Assembly: GCA_014191855.1 (NCBI GenBank)
Contig: BJHF01000033.1
Location: 1-59,021 of the forward strand
From: Deltaproteobacteria bacterium
GTDB taxonomy: Bacteria; Myxococcota_A; UBA796; SXON01
Length of the DNA stretch: 59,021 nucleotides
Direction of reading: 5' to 3'
The notes under the pieces were generated by a model, which was given only the letters and a program-made list of their open reading frames with translations, was not told the DNA's origin and searched no databases. Below are positions 43,541 to 52,076 of this stretch, in pieces. Numbering within the stretch: the first letter of the stretch is position 1; each line of letters begins with the position of its first letter. The translations under genes were made by a program, and so were the position numbers.

Positions 43541-45736
43541 GTGAAGCTCGAACCGGCCATCGGCGCCGCGCTGTGCCGCATGGACGTGGCGCTGGTGCCC
43601 GTGCCGGACACCGGCGCCCGGCGCCTCCCGGCGGTGCTTGTCATGGGCGACGCGGCGCTGCGCCACGCGCTCACCCGCGACCTCAAGAAAGCCGGCGTTG
43701 ACGCTATCGAAGGCGAGGCCGCCACCGCCGACCGCGGCGTGGTGTTCTGCGCCCCCGCAGGCGACGACGCCACTGTGCGCCTCGCGTTTCAATCGGCCCG
43801 CGCCGCCAAGCTGGACAAAGATGGCGCGTTCGTGGTCGTGACCCAGCTTGGCGGCGACTTCGGCGCGTTCGGCTGCGAAAACCCCATCCTCGCCGGCCTC
43901 TTGGGGCTCACGAAGACCGTCGCGTTGGAGCAGCCGGAAGCGTTCGTGCGCGTGATCGACACCGCAGCGGGCGTCGGCTCCGAGGCCATCGCGGCGGAGC
44001 TCGGTCGCGCCGGCCCCGTGGAGGTGGCCCTCACGGGCGGCGAGCGACGCACCCTCGCGAGCGTGAACCTCCCCTCCCCGCACGGGAACCCCGACCTGGG
44101 TCCGGCGGACGTGGTGGTGGTTTCGGGCGGTGCACGCGGGGTAACGGCGGCATGCGTGATCGAGCTGGCGGCCCGCACCCAAACGCGGTTCGTGCTCCTC
44201 GGCCGCTCCCGCATCGACGTGCCGGAGCCCCCCGAAACGAACGCCGCCACGACCGAGCCCCAGCTCATGCGCGCCCTCGCGAAGCCGGGGATGACGCCAC
44301 CGGAGCTCAAGCGCCAGGCGAACAACATCCTCGCTGCTCGGGAAGCCCGCGCGACGGTCGCCGCCGTGGAAGCGACGGGCGGTCACGCCCGCTACGTGCC
44401 GGTGGACGTGTGCAACGCGGCCGCCGTGGGGGCGGCCTTGGACGAGGTTCGTCGTGAGTGGGGACCGATCACGGGCGTCGTACACGGCGCGGGCGTCATC
44501 CACGATCGGCGCGTAAAGGACAAGACCGACGCCCAGTGGGACGCGGTGTGGACCACCAAGATCGACGGCATGCGCGCCCTTTTGGATGCGACGGCGAACG
44601 ACCCGTTGAAGGTGCTCTGCTTCTTCTCCTCGGTGGCGGCGCGGGCCGGTAACTTCGGTCAGGCCGACTACGCCGCGGCCAACGAAGTGCTCAACCGAAC
44701 TGCGGCCGCCGAGCAGGCGAAGCGCCCCGCCTGCGTCGTGAAGGCGATCGGCTGGGGGCCGTGGGAAGGGGGCATGGTCACCCCCGCGTTGGCGGCCGCG
44801 TTCCACTCCCGCGGCATCGCGCTCATCCCGCTCCTCGCGGGGGCCCGCGCGTTCGTGGACGAGCTGGTGAACGGCGGAAATCCCGGCGGCGGACCTACGG
44901 AGGTCGTGATCGGCGGTTTGTTGGCAGGCGACAAAGCCGCGCCGAGCCTGAGGCGCGCCTCGTCGCGGGACTACCCGTTCCTGCGTGATCACACGGTCGC
45001 GGACGCCCCGGTGGTGCCCGTGGTCCTCGCGCTTGAGTGGTTTGCCCAGCGGGCTCGGGAGCTTCGGCCAGCCGAATTCGTGCAGGCCGTCGAGAAGGTG
45101 AACGTTCTGAAGGGCATCACGCTCACCGACTTCGACGGCGCGGGCGATCTGTTCGCGATCCACACCGTCGCCGAGCGGGCCGATGGCTTCAGCTTCGAGC
45201 TTCGGGGGCTTCGCGGTGCGCTTCACTACCGGGCTGAGGTGCGTATGGGGGCCAAACCCCCGAGCGCTCCCCGAGCGCCGAGCGCCGTCGCGATGGGAGC
45301 GTACGCCCACGATCCCGCCGCCATCTACGCGCGTTTGTTGTTCCACGGCCCGGACTTCCAGGTGATCCGCCGGATGGTCGGCGTAGGCGACGACGCCGCC
45401 GAGGCCGAGCTCAACGGCATCCGCGAGCAGGGGTGGACGCCGAACGGGTGGATCACCGACATGGCGGCCGGCGACGGCGGCTTGCAGCTCGCCGTGCTGT
45501 GGTCGCGCGCGGCCCTCGGCGGCGCCTCTTTGCCCACCGGAATCGAGGCGATGCGCCCCTACGGCGTGCCCGCCGCCGGCCCGGTGCGCGGCGTGCTCAC
45601 GGGCCGCAAGCGCGACGGGAAACGCACGCTGAGCGACGTGGCGCTCATCGACAGCGCTGGTCGGGTGTATGCGGAGCTGCTCGGCGTGGAGCTGCACAAG
45701 CTCCCGGCGGGGGAGTATCCCGGGAAAAGCGGGTAA
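43541..45736 (+). CDS. PfaA-like second half: ketoreductase plus dehydratase
   Basis: 731 residues, 26 bp after the synthase gene. Structural sub-domain first (1-185), then a ketoreductase: VVVSGGARGVTAACVIELA (NADPH site, about 188-205), KVLCFFSSVAARAG (Ser) and FGQADYAAANEVL (Tyr, about 377). The last 250 residues are a double hot-dog dehydratase: FLRDHTVADAPVVP (His about 482) and WITDMAAGDGGLQLAV (Asp about 639). Together the two proteins carry every domain of PfaA except that the chain is split. PfaB, PfaC and the enoylreductase PfaD are not in the window. Confidence 0.87.
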   Translation: MKLEPAIGAALCRMDVALVPVPDTGARRLPAVLVMGDAALRHALTRDLKKAGVDAIEGEAATADRGVVFCAPAGDDATVRLAFQSARAAKLDKDGAFVVVTQLGGDFGAFGCENPILAGLLGLTKTVALEQPEAFVRVIDTAAGVGSEAIAAELGRAGPVEVALTGGERRTLASVNLPSPHGNPDLGPADVVVVSGGARGVTAACVIELAARTQTRFVLLGRSRIDVPEPPETNAATTEPQLMRALAKPGMTPPELKRQANNILAAREARATVAAVEATGGHARYVPVDVCNAAAVGAALDEVRREWGPITGVVHGAGVIHDRRVKDKTDAQWDAVWTTKIDGMRALLDATANDPLKVLCFFSSVAARAGNFGQADYAAANEVLNRTAAAEQAKRPACVVKAIGWGPWEGGMVTPALAAAFHSRGIALIPLLAGARAFVDELVNGGNPGGGPTEVVIGGLLAGDKAAPSLRRASSRDYPFLRDHTVADAPVVPVVLALEWFAQRARELRPAEFVQAVEKVNVLKGITLTDFDGAGDLFAIHTVAERADGFSFELRGLRGALHYRAEVRMGAKPPSAPRAPSAVAMGAYAHDPAAIYARLLFHGPDFQVIRRMVGVGDDAAEAELNGIREQGWTPNGWITDMAAGDGGLQLAVLWSRAALGGASLPTGIEAMRPYGVPAAGPVRGVLTGRKRDGKRTLSDVALIDSAGRVYAELLGVELHKLPAGEYPGKSG

Positions 45737-45871
45737 CTTCGCGGGGGCGACGCAAAGCGCAGCTCTCGCCGACGTGTCGTAGGTCGATCGAACGGACTTC
45801 TGGGTCGCGTCGGTTTTGCCTGTCCGCGGGGCACACACCCCGCCACCGTTGGCCCGAGATAACCGGGATTC

Positions 45872-46360
45872 ATGGCACGCATGATCTTTCTCCATGGTCT
45901 CGAGAGCGGTCCCCGTGGAACGAAAGCCCGCTGGTTGGCAGAACACTACGGGGCAACCACCCCGAAGCTCGACACCTCGTCGGTCAAAGCGGCTCTCGCG
46001 GTCGCGCGAAGGGCCGTGGCGGAGGTGCCTCCCGACGTCGTGGTAGCCTCGTCGTTTGGCGGCGCGGTCGCCGTCGCCCTCCTTGCGGAAGGCGTTTGGA
46101 CAGGCCCCACCGTGCTGATTGCGCCCGCCACGCGTCGTCTCGGTCGCGATGATCGACTGCCCGCAAACGCACGCGTGGTCGTCCTGCACGGCTCGGCCGA
46201 CGAGGTGATCCCGCTCAACGACTCGCGGTTCCTGGTCGAGGGCTCGCGCGCGGACCTCCGCATCGTGGCGGGAGGAAATCACCGGTTGAACATCATTCTC
46301 AAGGACGGCACGCTCGCGGGCGTGCTTTCCGCACTTGGAGTGGTCGCGACTCGCCCCTGA
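45872..46360 (+). CDS. Small alpha/beta-hydrolase, YqiA/RBBP9-like esterase
   Basis: 162 residues. MARMIFLHGLESGPRGTKAR has the short oxyanion loop of YqiA-type esterases. VVASSFGGAVAVAL is the nucleophile elbow (Ser-Ser-Phe-Gly-Gly), VVLHGSADEVIPLND gives the acid, and AGGNHRLNI the His. It lies 135 bp after the synthase operon, which contains no clear gene. Possibly a thioesterase or cleaning enzyme for that operon, but nothing shows co-transcription. Confidence 0.82.
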   Translation: MARMIFLHGLESGPRGTKARWLAEHYGATTPKLDTSSVKAALAVARRAVAEVPPDVVVASSFGGAVAVALLAEGVWTGPTVLIAPATRRLGRDDRLPANARVVVLHGSADEVIPLNDSRFLVEGSRADLRIVAGGNHRLNIILKDGTLAGVLSALGVVATRP

Positions 46361-46371
46361 CGCGTCGCAGC

Positions 46372-46647
46372 CTATTCGGAATGCCACTCGTGGGCGTGCC
46401 CCCCGGTTTCCTCCGTCGTGCCCGAAACGCCGATGCCGTTGAGATCGCTCAGCAGGTCGAGGCTGACGGCGCTCAAGGTGACCGTGTGGGTGTGTCCGTC
46501 GCCTTCGGTCGTCTCCAACGCCACTCCGGTGTCGGGTGGGTCACGCAGATCCTCGCGAGGAATGGTGAAGTTGTGCCGATGACCCTCCGCGTCGTCGGTC
46601 GTGAGGGTGCGGCCGCCGCACGCCGACAAGAGCAGGAAAAGCAGCAT
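46372..46647 (-). CDS. Small His-rich lipoprotein
   Basis: 91 residues. MLLFLLLSACGG is a signal peptide with lipobox Cys10. The mature part contains three Gly-His-x-His motifs at intervals of about 33 residues: EGHRHNF, DGHTHTV, GGHAHEWH. Each is followed by strand-like sequence, and a DTG segment appears between the first two. The layout suggests a metal-binding (Cu, Zn or Ni) periplasmic or surface protein. I know no named family. It follows tandem hairpins beyond rpsR, so it is probably expressed alone (TACGTT ends 5 nt before the ATG). Confidence 0.65.
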   Translation of the reverse strand: MLLFLLLSACGGRTLTTDDAEGHRHNFTIPREDLRDPPDTGVALETTEGDGHTHTVTLSAVSLDLLSDLNGIGVSGTTEETGGHAHEWHSE

Positions 46648-46752
46648 GCGGCAACGTAGCCGACGTGCCGCCGGCGGTCGCAGCGGCGACGCGAGGCGCG
46701 GCGAGGCGGCCTGGCGAAGGGACCGGGCCGCGCGCCTCGCCCGGATCCGCTC

Positions 46753-46785
46753 AAAAACGCCGACGGCCGCCACAGGGGGCGGCCG
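46753..46785 (-). terminator. Rho-independent terminator after rpsR
   Basis: On the minus strand an 8-bp GC stem CGGCCGCC/GGCGGCCG (46785-46764, 6-nt loop) is followed, after six bases, by TTTTT (46757-46753). Confidence 0.6.
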
Positions 46786-46804
46786 CTACGAGGGCCACAG
46801 CAGA

Positions 46805-46826
46805 CGGCCGGCACCAAAGCCGGCCG
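46805..46826 (-). terminator. First GC hairpin after rpsR
   Basis: Stem CGGCCGGC/GCCGGCCG with a 6-nt loop, 17 bp beyond the rpsR stop and 19 bp before the T-tailed hairpin. It has no T-tract of its own, so it may support the second terminator or serve as an RNA stability element. Confidence 0.4.
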
Positions 46827-46842
46827 CTACCGGGAAGGCCGA

Positions 46843-47049
46843 CTACTCGCGGTTGACGTACGGCAACAAGCCGAGGTGCCGCGCTCGCTTGATGGCGAGG
46901 CCCACTTCGCGCTGCTGCAACGAGCTGAGGCCCGTCATGCGGCGGGGCAGGATCTTGCCGCGTTCCGTGAGGAAGCGCTTGAGACGCGCGGCGTCCTTGT
47001 AGTCCGAGATGTCTTCGGACGGCTTCTTGGCGACGGGGGCTTCGGACAT
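46843..47049 (-). CDS. rpsR: Ribosomal protein bS18, cysteine-free form
   Basis: 68 residues. [20 protein letters not shown], then [27 protein letters not shown] are unmistakable bS18. The N-terminal cysteine motif of zinc-binding S18 proteins is missing; the sequence opens [16 protein letters not shown]. It is alone rather than with rpsF, ssb and rplI, so it may be a zinc-independent paralogue. ATG 47049 has GGAGAG just upstream; an in-frame ATG at 47106 is less likely. Confidence 0.92.
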   Translation of the reverse strand: MSEAPVAKKPSEDISDYKDAARLKRFLTERGKILPRRMTGLSSLQQREVGLAIKRARHLGLLPYVNRE

Positions 47050-47102
47050 GAACTCTCCAGATCGATACGAGACCGCGCGGCTATCGCGTGCCGGGGGCGG
47101 CG

Positions 47103-47408
47103 TCAAACCGTCTCGATGTTGTCGTGTTGGTGGGTGAGGATGGTGCAGTTGCTTGAGGGCGTGGCGGAGCAGAGCAACGTGAAGCCCGCGGCCACATCCC
47201 CTTCGCTGAGGATGTACTGATCGTCGAGGACGACTTTTCCGGATTCAACCTTGCCTGAGCATTGGCCACACGCGGCCGAGCGGCAGGAATACGGGAGCGC
47301 GAAGCCCCTGGACTCCGCCGCTTCGAGGATCGGTTGGTCGTCTCGGCATGGGAACGTGACATCCAAGCCGTGCGCAGGGTTGTGGAGGCGGATGGTCCAG
47401 GTAGCCAT
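47103..47408 (-). CDS. [2Fe-2S] ferredoxin
   Basis: 101 residues. Plant-type ferredoxin fold with the cluster ligands in CRSAACGQC and the late Cys in [20 protein letters not shown] leads into the loop. It transfers single electrons to an unknown partner. It lies between the S46 peptidase and rpsR, 53 bp before rpsR, on the same strand. Confidence 0.9.
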   Translation of the reverse strand: MATWTIRLHNPAHGLDVTFPCRDDQPILEAAESRGFALPYSCRSAACGQCSGKVESGKVVLDDQYILSEGDVAAGFTLLCSATPSSNCTILTHQHDNIETV

Positions 47409-47423
47409 GGTGCGCCCGGCTAA

Positions 47424-49571
47424 TCAGATCGCGGGCGAGACGCCCATCTCGGTGAGCAGTCCATCCGCCTGGGCTACCGCGTCGAGGTACCAGAGCAGGT
47501 ACCGGATGTCCACGTGCACCGACCGTGAGAGGCCGGCGTTGTACATCCAGTCGCTCCCGATACCCTCGTAGTTGGAGTCGAACGCCAGGCCAACCAGGCG
47601 CCCGCGCGCATCCAGCGTGGGGGAGCCGCTGCTGCCCCCGGTGATGTCGAGATCGGCGAGGAAGTCCACGGGCACCGTGCCCAGGGCGGGATCGGCGTAG
47701 GGCCCCCACGTTCCAGCGTCGATGGCAGCAAGCAGCGGTGCCGGAGCGGCGAACGGCCACGGGCCCGCCTTCTCCACGATCCCGGCAACCGTCGTCTGGG
47801 GCGCGTAGCTGACCGCATCCCGAGGTTTGTAGCCTTGAACCGAGCCGAAGGTGACCCGAAGGGTGCCGTTGGCATCGGGGTAGCTGCGTGCAGGATCGAA
47901 GGTGCGGAGCGCATCAACAAAGACCGGACGAAGGCGCGAGAACGCCCCTTCGTCCTCTTTCTGCGCCTCTTCCCGGGCCGCGTCGTAGGGGCGCAGCGCG
48001 ACCGCGAGGGAGAGAAACCCGTCGGCGACACCTTCGAGCGCGCTGCGGGGGCGATCGAACAGCTCGAGCCGTGCCGCGGCGGTGGCCAAAAGCGGGCTCC
48101 GATAGAGCCGATCCAGCGCGCCGGCGACCAGCGCATCCGGGCGGTTCTCGGCCGCTGGGCTCGTGCTCAGGACCCATGCGCGCAGCTCCGCCGGCTGCTC
48201 CGCCACGGGCAAGGCGAGGATCAGGGTGAGGAAGTGCTCGACAAGGCGGCGATCCGTGTCGAGGTGGAGGCTTCGCTGCATTTCGGCGAAGCGCGCCTGG
48301 GCCCTCGCGACATCGCGCTCCTGGTACCCTGCCTCTCGCCTCACGTCGGCCAGGGGCCGCTCGATCGACCATCGGTAGAGGGAGCGCGCCGCCGAGAGGA
48401 GGTCGCTCCGACCGAGATAGTCCATCAGCTCGTCGCGACGGCGGGTGGCATCCCGACGGGTGACGGTCTCGCGGAGCGCGGCGATCGCGGGCCCGTACTT
48501 CGCGGCACGACCCGGCTCGGCGGCCACCCACGCGGCGAGCGCCGCATCTCGCTTCCGCGCGCGCTCCACGACGTTCCCGCGAGCGAAGCCATCCACCATG
48601 GCCTTCGCTTTGAACACCGCGTTTCCCAACCCGAGGCGCGGCACCGCCAGGGTTGGCAGCGTTCCCGGATCAGCGGCGAGCGTGGAGGTGAGCAGCTCAA
48701 AAATCCAGCCGAGATGCTCGATCTGGCCCGGCGAGGTGAGCGTGGCCTGGCGCTCCAACTCCAGCGCGGAGCGCCACCGCCGCGTGGTGCCCGGATAGCT
48801 GGCCAACATCACAAACTCACCCGGTTCAACGCCGCGGGTGCTCACCAACAGGTGGCGCTTTGGGGTGTACGGTACGTTCGTCGGCGCAAAGTCCGCGGGT
48901 TTTCCATCGCGACCTACATACGCCCGGATGAAGGAGAAGTCCCCGGTGTGGCGGGGCCAGTGCCAGTTGTCGACCTCGTCTCCATAGTTGCCCACCATCT
49001 CCGGCGGCGCCATCACGACCCGAACATCCCGGAGCTCAACCTGGCGGACCAGCGTGAACCGGGAGCCTTCGTAGAACGGAGCGACCCGGCACCGGGTGCC
49101 GCCCGGAGCCTCGCACGCCGCGACCAACTTCTTCGTGTTCGTGTCGATAGCCTCGGTGCGCTGCCGATCCGTGAGCCGGGCCGGCAAGCTGCCGATGACT
49201 TTGGTGGTCACATCCTCCAAGGACTGCGTGACGTACACGCGTGTGCTCGCCCCGGCTGGGCGTTCGTCCGCCCGGTTTCCCGCGTAGAACCCGCTCACCA
49301 GCAGATCCTCGCCCTCCCGCTGCGCTCGCTGCAGCATCCCAGTGACGCAGTGGTGGTTCGTGACGAGCAGGCCGAGATCACTCACGAACGAAGCCGTGCA
49401 TCCACCGAGGCTGGCCACGGCGCCGAGGGGTGCCCCCGTTACGTCCACCAGTCGCGACGGATCTTCCAGGTAACCGGCCGAACGCAGCGGGGCGCCGAGG
49501 CCCGCGAGCTGCGAAGGTTCCCACATGCCTTCTACGGCGAAGGCCATCGAAACGAAGCAGGTCCAGAGCAT
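47424..49571 (-). CDS. S46-family dipeptidyl-peptidase (DPP7/DPP11-like)
   Basis: 715 residues, matching the family length. MLWTCFVSMAFAVEG is a signal peptide. The chymotrypsin-like triad appears as His in LLVTNHHCVTG, Asp in DEVDNWHWPRHTGDFSF and Ser in ITGGSSGSPTLD. EGMWEPSQLAGL and YAGNRADERP are family blocks. S46 enzymes remove dipeptides from the N-terminus of peptides in the periplasm. ATG 49571 is used because longer frames run into the divergent deaminase gene 33 bp away. Confidence 0.9.
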   Translation of the reverse strand: MLWTCFVSMAFAVEGMWEPSQLAGLGAPLRSAGYLEDPSRLVDVTGAPLGAVASLGGCTASFVSDLGLLVTNHHCVTGMLQRAQREGEDLLVSGFYAGNRADERPAGASTRVYVTQSLEDVTTKVIGSLPARLTDRQRTEAIDTNTKKLVAACEAPGGTRCRVAPFYEGSRFTLVRQVELRDVRVVMAPPEMVGNYGDEVDNWHWPRHTGDFSFIRAYVGRDGKPADFAPTNVPYTPKRHLLVSTRGVEPGEFVMLASYPGTTRRWRSALELERQATLTSPGQIEHLGWIFELLTSTLAADPGTLPTLAVPRLGLGNAVFKAKAMVDGFARGNVVERARKRDAALAAWVAAEPGRAAKYGPAIAALRETVTRRDATRRRDELMDYLGRSDLLSAARSLYRWSIERPLADVRREAGYQERDVARAQARFAEMQRSLHLDTDRRLVEHFLTLILALPVAEQPAELRAWVLSTSPAAENRPDALVAGALDRLYRSPLLATAAARLELFDRPRSALEGVADGFLSLAVALRPYDAAREEAQKEDEGAFSRLRPVFVDALRTFDPARSYPDANGTLRVTFGSVQGYKPRDAVSYAPQTTVAGIVEKAGPWPFAAPAPLLAAIDAGTWGPYADPALGTVPVDFLADLDITGGSSGSPTLDARGRLVGLAFDSNYEGIGSDWMYNAGLSRSVHVDIRYLLWYLDAVAQADGLLTEMGVSPAI

Positions 49572-49603
49572 CCACCCAGCTAACCGGGTTAGCGCGCGGC
49601 CCC

Positions 49604-50704
49604 ATGTCGACCGGCATCCTCGTGAGCCAGGACCTGCGTGAGCTCGTGGCGACCGGCGCCATCCGCTCGCTCTACCCCGTGCGCGCCGAGCAGCTCCAGC
49701 CCTCCTCCATCGACCTGCGGTTGGGGGCGAGGCTCTGGCAGCTCCAATGCAGCTTCCTGCCCGGTGCAGGCGGCATCGGCCCCAAGCTCGGGCGGCTGGC
49801 GATCGACGAGGTGAAGCTGAACGCCGAGCAGCCAACGGTGCTTCGTCACGACGGCGTGTACCTCGCCGAGGTAGAGGAGGTTCTGGAGCTTCCCCCAGAT
49901 GTTTGGGGCCGGGCGAACCCGAAGTCGTCGTCCGGGCGGCTGGACGTGTTTGTGCGCTTGCTCACCGAGCAGGGCTATGCGTTCGACACCGTGCCGCTCG
50001 GCTATTCTGGCCGCTTGTACCTTGAGATCACCCCGCAGAGCTTCCACATCGGCGTGCGGCGCGGGGATACGCTTGGGCAGCTTCGCCTGGCTCGGGGTCG
50101 GCCCCGGCTCGGGGCGGAGGCGCTTGCGGCGCGCCAGGCGCACGAGCCGGCGGTGTACTGGTCGGACGGCCGCCCTGCCCCGGTGATCGATCCCGACTCC
50201 CCGGGCATCGAGATGAGCGTAGACCTGCACGAAGGCGACGGCGGCATCGTCGGCTACGCCGCGCAGCGCTACCGGCCGCCCATCGATCTGCGGCACCGCG
50301 GCCTCGACCGCAGCCGGTACTGGACGCCGATCCAGGCCGATCGAAGCGGAGAAGGGTTTGTCCTCGAACCCGAGCAATTCTACATCTTCGCCACCCGGGA
50401 GCGCCTCGCGATCCCCCCCGAGCTCTGCGCGGAATTGGTGCCGTTCGACGCGACAAAGGGCGAGCTTCGCACCCACTACGCGGGCTTCATCGACTCGGGC
50501 TTTGGGCACGATTCAAGCGGCCACGGCGCCAAGCTCGTGCTCGAGATCCGCACGCACGACGTGCCCTTCTTGCTGGAGCATGGGCAGCCCTTGTTCCGCA
50601 TCGAACTGATGCAAAACCGCACGGTGCCCGACGTGCTCTACGGGAGCTCGGGAACGAACAACTACCAGATGCAAGGGTTGAAGCTGGCGAAGCAGTTCGC
50701 GTGA
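49604..50704 (+). CDS. Double-domain dCTP deaminase (2'-deoxycytidine 5'-triphosphate deaminase)
   Basis: 366 residues in two DCD/dUTPase-like halves. First half: LQPSSIDLRLGARLWQL, PDVWGRANPKSSSGRLDV, GYSGRLYLEITPQSF. Second: EQFYIFATRERLAIPPELCA, HYAGFIDSGFG and GAKLVLEIRTHDVPF. Fits the DCD family of about 360 residues known mainly from Alphaproteobacteria. It deaminates dCTP to dUTP for thymidylate supply. ATG 49604; shares a short divergent gap with the S46 gene. Confidence 0.88.
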   Translation: MSTGILVSQDLRELVATGAIRSLYPVRAEQLQPSSIDLRLGARLWQLQCSFLPGAGGIGPKLGRLAIDEVKLNAEQPTVLRHDGVYLAEVEEVLELPPDVWGRANPKSSSGRLDVFVRLLTEQGYAFDTVPLGYSGRLYLEITPQSFHIGVRRGDTLGQLRLARGRPRLGAEALAARQAHEPAVYWSDGRPAPVIDPDSPGIEMSVDLHEGDGGIVGYAAQRYRPPIDLRHRGLDRSRYWTPIQADRSGEGFVLEPEQFYIFATRERLAIPPELCAELVPFDATKGELRTHYAGFIDSGFGHDSSGHGAKLVLEIRTHDVPFLLEHGQPLFRIELMQNRTVPDVLYGSSGTNNYQMQGLKLAKQFA

Positions 50705-50727
50705 CCGGTGCTTGCGCCCGCCGTCGC

Positions 50728-52074
50728 CTACCCCTCCTCCGGCACCGGAAGCCGGATCCCGAAGCGGCTCCCCTTCCCGGGCTCGCTCACCAACCGGATA
50801 TCCGCTTTCATCGCGGCACATAGATGCTTCACCAGCGCCAGTCCGAGCCCCGTGCCGCCGATGACCCGCGCACGACCCGGATCCACGCGGTAGAATCGCT
50901 CAAAGATGCGCGCGTGGTGGACCGGATCGATGCCCGGACCGGTGTCGTTCACCCACACCTCCACGGCGTTGTCGAGCGGCGTCACCTCGATGCTCACCTG
51001 ACCGCCCGCCGGGGTGTATTTCAGCGCGTTGTCCACGAGGTTGGACAGGGCGTGTTCGAGCGCGTCGGCGTTGAGCAACGCCTCGACTTCGGATGAGGCA
51101 GGACCCGTGAACTGTACGCCGCGGCGCTCCGCAACCGCCGCGAATCGCTCCACGATGGCGGCCACCACGGGGTGCACGCGCTCCCGGCTCAACTGCAGGT
51201 CCTGTTGGCGAGACTCGATGCGGGACAGGTGGAGGACGTCCTCCACCAGCAGGCGGAGGCGCTCGGAGTTGCGGCGGATGGCGTCGACCATCGGCCATAC
51301 ATCCTCGGGAAGCCGGGCCCGCTCCTCGTCGAGCGCCTCCGAATAGCCGACAACGGCGGTGATGGGCGTGCGCAGCTCATGACTCACGTTCGCGACGAAC
51401 TCTCGTCGGAGGCGGGCAGCGGTGCCGATGCTCGTCAGGTCGAGCACCACGCCAAGCACCCCTTCGCCTTCACCGGAGGGGACGGCACGCAGCAAAAGCT
51501 CCTTTCCCTCATGGGTAATCGAGCGTTCGCACACCTCCCGGGTGCGCGCCGCCTCGTCGATGACGTACTGGACCGCGGGCAGGGGAATCGTTTCGATGGG
51601 GCGGCGCCCAACGGGATCGGCGCTCACGCCCAAAAGCCGCCCCAGCGCAGGGCTCGCCCGCCGAACGATCCCCTCGGCGTCGATCACCACCAGCCCGTTC
51701 GGCGTTTCCCGCACCATCAGCCGGTCCAGGTCGCGTTCCTGCTCCGCGAGCCGAGCGCGCTCCCGCACGGTGGTCATCAGGCGATTCACCGCCTCGGCGA
51801 CGTGCCCGGCTTCGTCGTCTTCGCCCGCCGGCAGATGGACGTCCGTTTCGCCATCGGCGCCGCGCCGCACGGCCTCCAGGATGTCGAGCAAGCGCTGGCG
51901 ACGGTCGCGGTGAATCGAGAGCGTACGCAGCAAAACCAGCAGCAGCGCCACGGTCGCCAGTCCCGACGCCGTGACCAACGACGAGGCGGCGGACGCCCGC
52001 ACGAGCAGCCCAACCTGCAGCGCCGCAAGGGCGATCCCCAGGGCCAGGTGCAGCCGCATCGACGTAGCGCGCAT
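50728..52074 (-). CDS. PhoR-like sensor histidine kinase (HAMP-PAS-HisKA-HATPase)
   Basis: 448 residues. Two membrane helices (about 6-27 and 33-51) with almost no periplasmic loop, HAMP-like segment (52-105), a PAS domain (about 115-215; NGLVVIDAEGIVRRASP), the phosphoacceptor His232 in ANVSHELRTPITAVVG, and HATPase boxes NLVDNALKYTP, DTGPGIDPVHH and GGTGLGLALVKH. It autophosphorylates and would pass the phosphate to a response regulator, none of which is in the window. ATG 52074 is 2 bp after the malQ stop, so it is co-transcribed with malQ. Confidence 0.88.
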   Translation of the reverse strand: MRATSMRLHLALGIALAALQVGLLVRASAASSLVTASGLATVALLLVLLRTLSIHRDRRQRLLDILEAVRRGADGETDVHLPAGEDDEAGHVAEAVNRLMTTVRERARLAEQERDLDRLMVRETPNGLVVIDAEGIVRRASPALGRLLGVSADPVGRRPIETIPLPAVQYVIDEAARTREVCERSITHEGKELLLRAVPSGEGEGVLGVVLDLTSIGTAARLRREFVANVSHELRTPITAVVGYSEALDEERARLPEDVWPMVDAIRRNSERLRLLVEDVLHLSRIESRQQDLQLSRERVHPVVAAIVERFAAVAERRGVQFTGPASSEVEALLNADALEHALSNLVDNALKYTPAGGQVSIEVTPLDNAVEVWVNDTGPGIDPVHHARIFERFYRVDPGRARVIGGTGLGLALVKHLCAAMKADIRLVSEPGKGSRFGIRLPVPEEG

Positions 52075-52076
52075 GG

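Noticed and set aside
39900..46387. Long open frames antisense to the synthase genes (about 1190 and 960 codons)
   Set aside because: They are GC-rich shadows of clearly functional PKS domains on the other strand, full of Arg/His/Gly low-complexity sequence and without any recognised motif.
49604..50704. dCTP deaminase as an antiphage defence enzyme
   Set aside because: Deaminases can deplete dCTP in defence, but this is the double-domain metabolic type and no defence genes lie beside it.
50728..52074. Two-component pair at the histidine kinase
   Set aside because: No response regulator receiver domain is encoded on either side; the neighbours are malQ and a dCTP deaminase.
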